Shown here: positions 5,856 through 8,180 of the stretch, in pieces
Position numbering within the stretch: the stretch's first letter is position 1
Layout of the letters: every line of letters begins with the position of its first letter
Assembly: GCA_040507895.1 (NCBI GenBank)
Contig: JBEVNX010000084.1
Span: forward strand, 1-8,180
Reading direction: 5' to 3'
Origin: JBEVNX01 sp040507895
GTDB taxonomy: Bacteria; Desulfobacterota; Binatia; JACPRU01
DNA length: 8,180 nt
The notes under the pieces: model-generated
Seen by the model: only the letters and a program-made list of their open reading frames with translations
Databases searched by the model: none
Told to the model about the DNA's origin: nothing
Position numbers and translations under genes: made by a program

Positions 5856-8180
5856 GACCGCGCTCCATCGCTCTCGCGCTCATGGGGCTCGTGAGCCTGT
5901 GGGCGCCCCCCGCAGGGTCTCAGGAGCGCGGAGCGGTGCCTCGGGCGATGGCGACGCCTGCGCCTCCGGCCTCGGCAGGAAGCACCCGCGCGACGCCCAA
6001 TACCGCCGCGCTCAAAGCTTCCGAGAAGCAACTCATCACCATGGAGTTCCAGGACGTCGAGATCGGCGTGCTGGTCAAGTTCATCAGCGAGATCACCGGC
6101 AAGAACTTCATCCTCGACGAGAAGGTTCGCGGTAAGGTCACGGTGATCTCGCCCACCAAGATCTCGATCGAGGAGGCCTATCGGGTCTTCCAGTCGATCC
6201 TGGAGGTGAAGGGCTTCACCACGCTGCCGGCCGGCCCCGTGACGAAGATCGTGCCCGTGCGGGAAGCTCGCGAGTCGGGGGCGCCGCTCTCGACGAAGAC
6301 GCCGAGCGGGGATCAGTACGTCACTCAGCTCGTGCCGCTCGCGTTCATCGACTCGAGCTCGCTGATCCCGATCCTTCAGCCCATGGTCTCCAAGGACGGG
6401 CTCGTCACCGCCTACGAGCCGGCGAACACCATCGTGCTGATCGACACGTCCTCCAACATCGAGCGGCTTCTCGCGATCATCTCGGAGCTCGACATCGAGC
6501 TACCCGAGCGAGGCATCGAGATCCTCCACCTCGACAACGCCTACGCGGGAAGCGTGGCGGAAACGCTCCAGCAGGTGCTCGAGGCGCAGACGGAACGCGC
6601 GGGCCCCAAGGGCGTCCCGGGACAGCCCGCCGGGAGGCCTGCGCAGCCCGCGGCCGCGGCGGCGGCCACGCCGGGAGTCAAGATCATCGCCGACGAGCGC
6701 ACGAACTCGGTCATCGTGCTCGCCCATCCCGCGCGGATGCGCGTGATCCGCTCGCTCGTCAAAAATCTCGACAAGAAGCTCGAGGGCGTATCGAAGATCC
6801 AAGTGTACAAGCTGCAATACGCCAACGCGTCGGAGATGGTCGAGGTGCTCTCCGAGCTGATCAGTGGCGGAGGCGGCCGGGGTGGGATCGGTGGCCTGCT
6901 CGGAGCCGCGACCGCGACGAGCAGCCGCCGCTCCACTCGTCAGCAGCAAAAAGCGCGTCAGTCGATCTTCTCGCGCTCCGCGTCCGGGCTCGGTGCCGAC
7001 ACCGGCTCCAACCGCCCGCTCGGCGGAGCAGTGGGCCCTGGCGGGACGCAAGGGCAGGCCGCCGCCCCGGCTTCGGCCTCGGGCAGCGGCGGCGAGTTCG
7101 TCGGCGAGGTGCGCGTCACCGCGGATCCCTACACGAACTCGCTGCTGATCAGCGCCGGCCCGCAGGACTACGACGTGCTGAAGCGCGTGATCCAGCAGAT
7201 CGACGTACCTCGCCGGCAAGTCTTCGTCGAAGCCATCATTCTCGAGATCGCGCTCGACAAGTCGAAGCAGCTGGGGTTCGAGTACCAGGGTGGCACGCCT
7301 CTCGGCGACGACGCGCTCGGGCTGGCGCGGCTGAATCTGAGCAATCTGAACCCGTCGCTGACGTCGCCGCAATCGATCTCGGGGCTCGTCATGGCCGCAG
7401 TCAGCAACCAGACGATCACGCTGCCCGACGGAACGACGGTGCCGGCGCAAGTGGCTCTATTCACGGCGCTCGAGTCGGATACCGACGTCAACATCCTCTC
7501 CGCGCCGAACATCCTCACCTCCGACAACCAGGAAGCCGAGATTCTAGTCGGACAGAACATCCCGTTCATCGCCAGCCGAGCCACCGACCAGACGAACCTC
7601 TCGAACACCTTCGCCACGGTCGAGCGCCAGGACGTCGGCATCACCCTGCGGATCACGCCGCAGATCTCGGAGGGGGACGTCGTGCGCCTCGACCTCTACG
7701 AGGAAGTCTCCGCGGTGGTGCCGAATCCGCCCGTCGACCCCAACCTCGCCGGCCCGACGACGACCGTGCGATCGGCCTCGACGACGATCGTGGCGCGCGA
7801 CGGCCAGACCGTCGTGCTCGGCGGATTGATCTCCGACGCCACCACGAACGCCGTCAGCAAGCTGCCGTACGTCGGCGACATTCCGGTGCTCGGGAACCTG
7901 TTCAAGTTCAACGACGATCGCAGGGCCAAGATCAATTTGCTGATCTTTCTGACGCCCCGCGTCGTCCACGGCGACGCCGAGCTGCACGAATTCTCCGTCG
8001 AGCAGCGCGACCGGTTCAAGAGGTACCTGCAGCAGCAGAAGACCGGGCCGCGGCGCAGGGACCAGCTCGACGCGCCGTCGTGGGGCGTGGCCACCCCCCC
8101 GGCGGGCGGAGAGCAAGCGCCCGCCCACGCCCTTCCCGCGCCGCCGTCCGATGTTCCGCCCGCCCCCACGCACGCCCCCG
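5852..8180 (+). CDS. gspD: Type II secretion system outer-membrane secretin GspD (3' end outside window)
   Basis: This is an open frame of 776 codons running off the window, from a GTG that overlaps the gspC stop. It forms the multimeric outer-membrane channel of type II secretion. A signal peptide occupies about 1-24, followed by an Ala/Pro-rich linker. The N0 domain covers about 61-135 (FQDVEIGVLVKFISEITGKN), N1 about 156-214, N2 about 221-308 and N3 about 315-451. The secretin barrel domain covers about 452-706, with VPRRQVFVEAIILEI, VGQNIPFI, VERQDVGITLRITPQI, VVLGGLI, KLPYVGDIPVLGNLF and LLIFLTPRVV. N2 holds an Ala/Pro-rich insert (about 250-275), and N3 a long Gly/Ser/Arg-rich insert (about 339-414). 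After the barrel, a short helical stretch leads into a Pro/Ala-rich tail at about 731-776. No frame break is seen. gspE is the expected next gene, but it is not visible here. Confidence 0.96.
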   Translation, partial: MRPRSIALALMGLVSLWAPPAGSQERGAVPRAMATPAPPASAGSTRATPNTAALKASEKQLITMEFQDVEIGVLVKFISEITGKNFILDEKVRGKVTVISPTKISIEEAYRVFQSILEVKGFTTLPAGPVTKIVPVREARESGAPLSTKTPSGDQYVTQLVPLAFIDSSSLIPILQPMVSKDGLVTAYEPANTIVLIDTSSNIERLLAIISELDIELPERGIEILHLDNAYAGSVAETLQQVLEAQTERAGPKGVPGQPAGRPAQPAAAAAATPGVKIIADERTNSVIVLAHPARMRVIRSLVKNLDKKLEGVSKIQVYKLQYANASEMVEVLSELISGGGGRGGIGGLLGAATATSSRRSTRQQQKARQSIFSRSASGLGADTGSNRPLGGAVGPGGTQGQAAAPASASGSGGEFVGEVRVTADPYTNSLLISAGPQDYDVLKRVIQQIDVPRRQVFVEAIILEIALDKSKQLGFEYQGGTPLGDDALGLARLNLSNLNPSLTSPQSISGLVMAAVSNQTITLPDGTTVPAQVALFTALESDTDVNILSAPNILTSDNQEAEILVGQNIPFIASRATDQTNLSNTFATVERQDVGITLRITPQISEGDVVRLDLYEEVSAVVPNPPVDPNLAGPTTTVRSASTTIVARDGQTVVLGGLISDATTNAVSKLPYVGDIPVLGNLFKFNDDRRAKINLLIFLTPRVVHGDAELHEFSVEQRDRFKRYLQQQKTGPRRRDQLDAPSWGVATPPAGGEQAPAHALPAPPSDVPPAPTHAP

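Noticed and set aside
6500..7450. A 316-codon minus-strand open frame antisense to gspD
   Set aside because: It lies wholly within the recognised secretin frame, and its Arg/Asp/His-rich composition is that of an antisense shadow.
1..8180. A previously undescribed defence, mobile or biosynthetic system
   Set aside because: Every substantial coding stretch belongs to a known housekeeping or secretion family. There are no direct repeat arrays, transposase or integrase fragments, RNA-like conserved structures or composition shifts.

Overview
The window is a very GC-rich, gene-dense bacterial chromosome segment. Codon third positions are strongly G/C, there is almost no intergenic space, and I see no RNA gene, mobile element, CRISPR array or sign of horizontal transfer. 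Gene content and sequence style (type II secretion gspC-gspD, a CtpA-type S41 protease with a PDZ domain, ExoVII plus an M23 peptidase plus a type II farnesyl diphosphate synthase) suggest a Gram-negative organism of the broad deltaproteobacterial grade (Myxococcota, Desulfobacterota, Binatota or similar). That placement is inference; no marker gene fixes it.

Layout. Two transcription units diverge from a 212-base intergenic region (4804-5015). Leftward on the minus strand is a tightly packed operon: S41 carboxyl-terminal processing protease (3385-4803), xseA (2024-3388), a secreted M23 peptidoglycan peptidase (1180-2031), xseB (956-1183) and ispA (79-966). Every junction overlaps, by 4, 8, 4 and 11 bases in that order, so the unit is almost certainly co-transcribed and translationally coupled. 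A possible further gene starts near base 53 and leaves the window. Rightward on the plus strand are gspC (5016-5855) and gspD (5852-8180, no stop before the window end). They overlap by 4 bases and are the first two genes of a type II secretion operon that should continue beyond the window.

Roles. GspC and GspD build the inner-membrane connector and the outer-membrane channel of the type II secretion system. The S41 protease and the M23 peptidase are envelope enzymes acting on periplasmic proteins and on peptidoglycan. XseA and XseB are the two subunits of exonuclease VII, and IspA makes farnesyl diphosphate for undecaprenyl phosphate, quinones and other isoprenoids. The intergenic region holds one sigma70-like promoter candidate per direction, each with a 17-base spacer, and an unexplained nested palindrome between them.

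I do not see a new defence, mobile or biosynthetic system. The points that most deserve a second look are the M23 peptidase lying between the two exonuclease VII subunit genes, the nested palindromes in the divergent promoter region, and the large low-complexity insertions in GspD.
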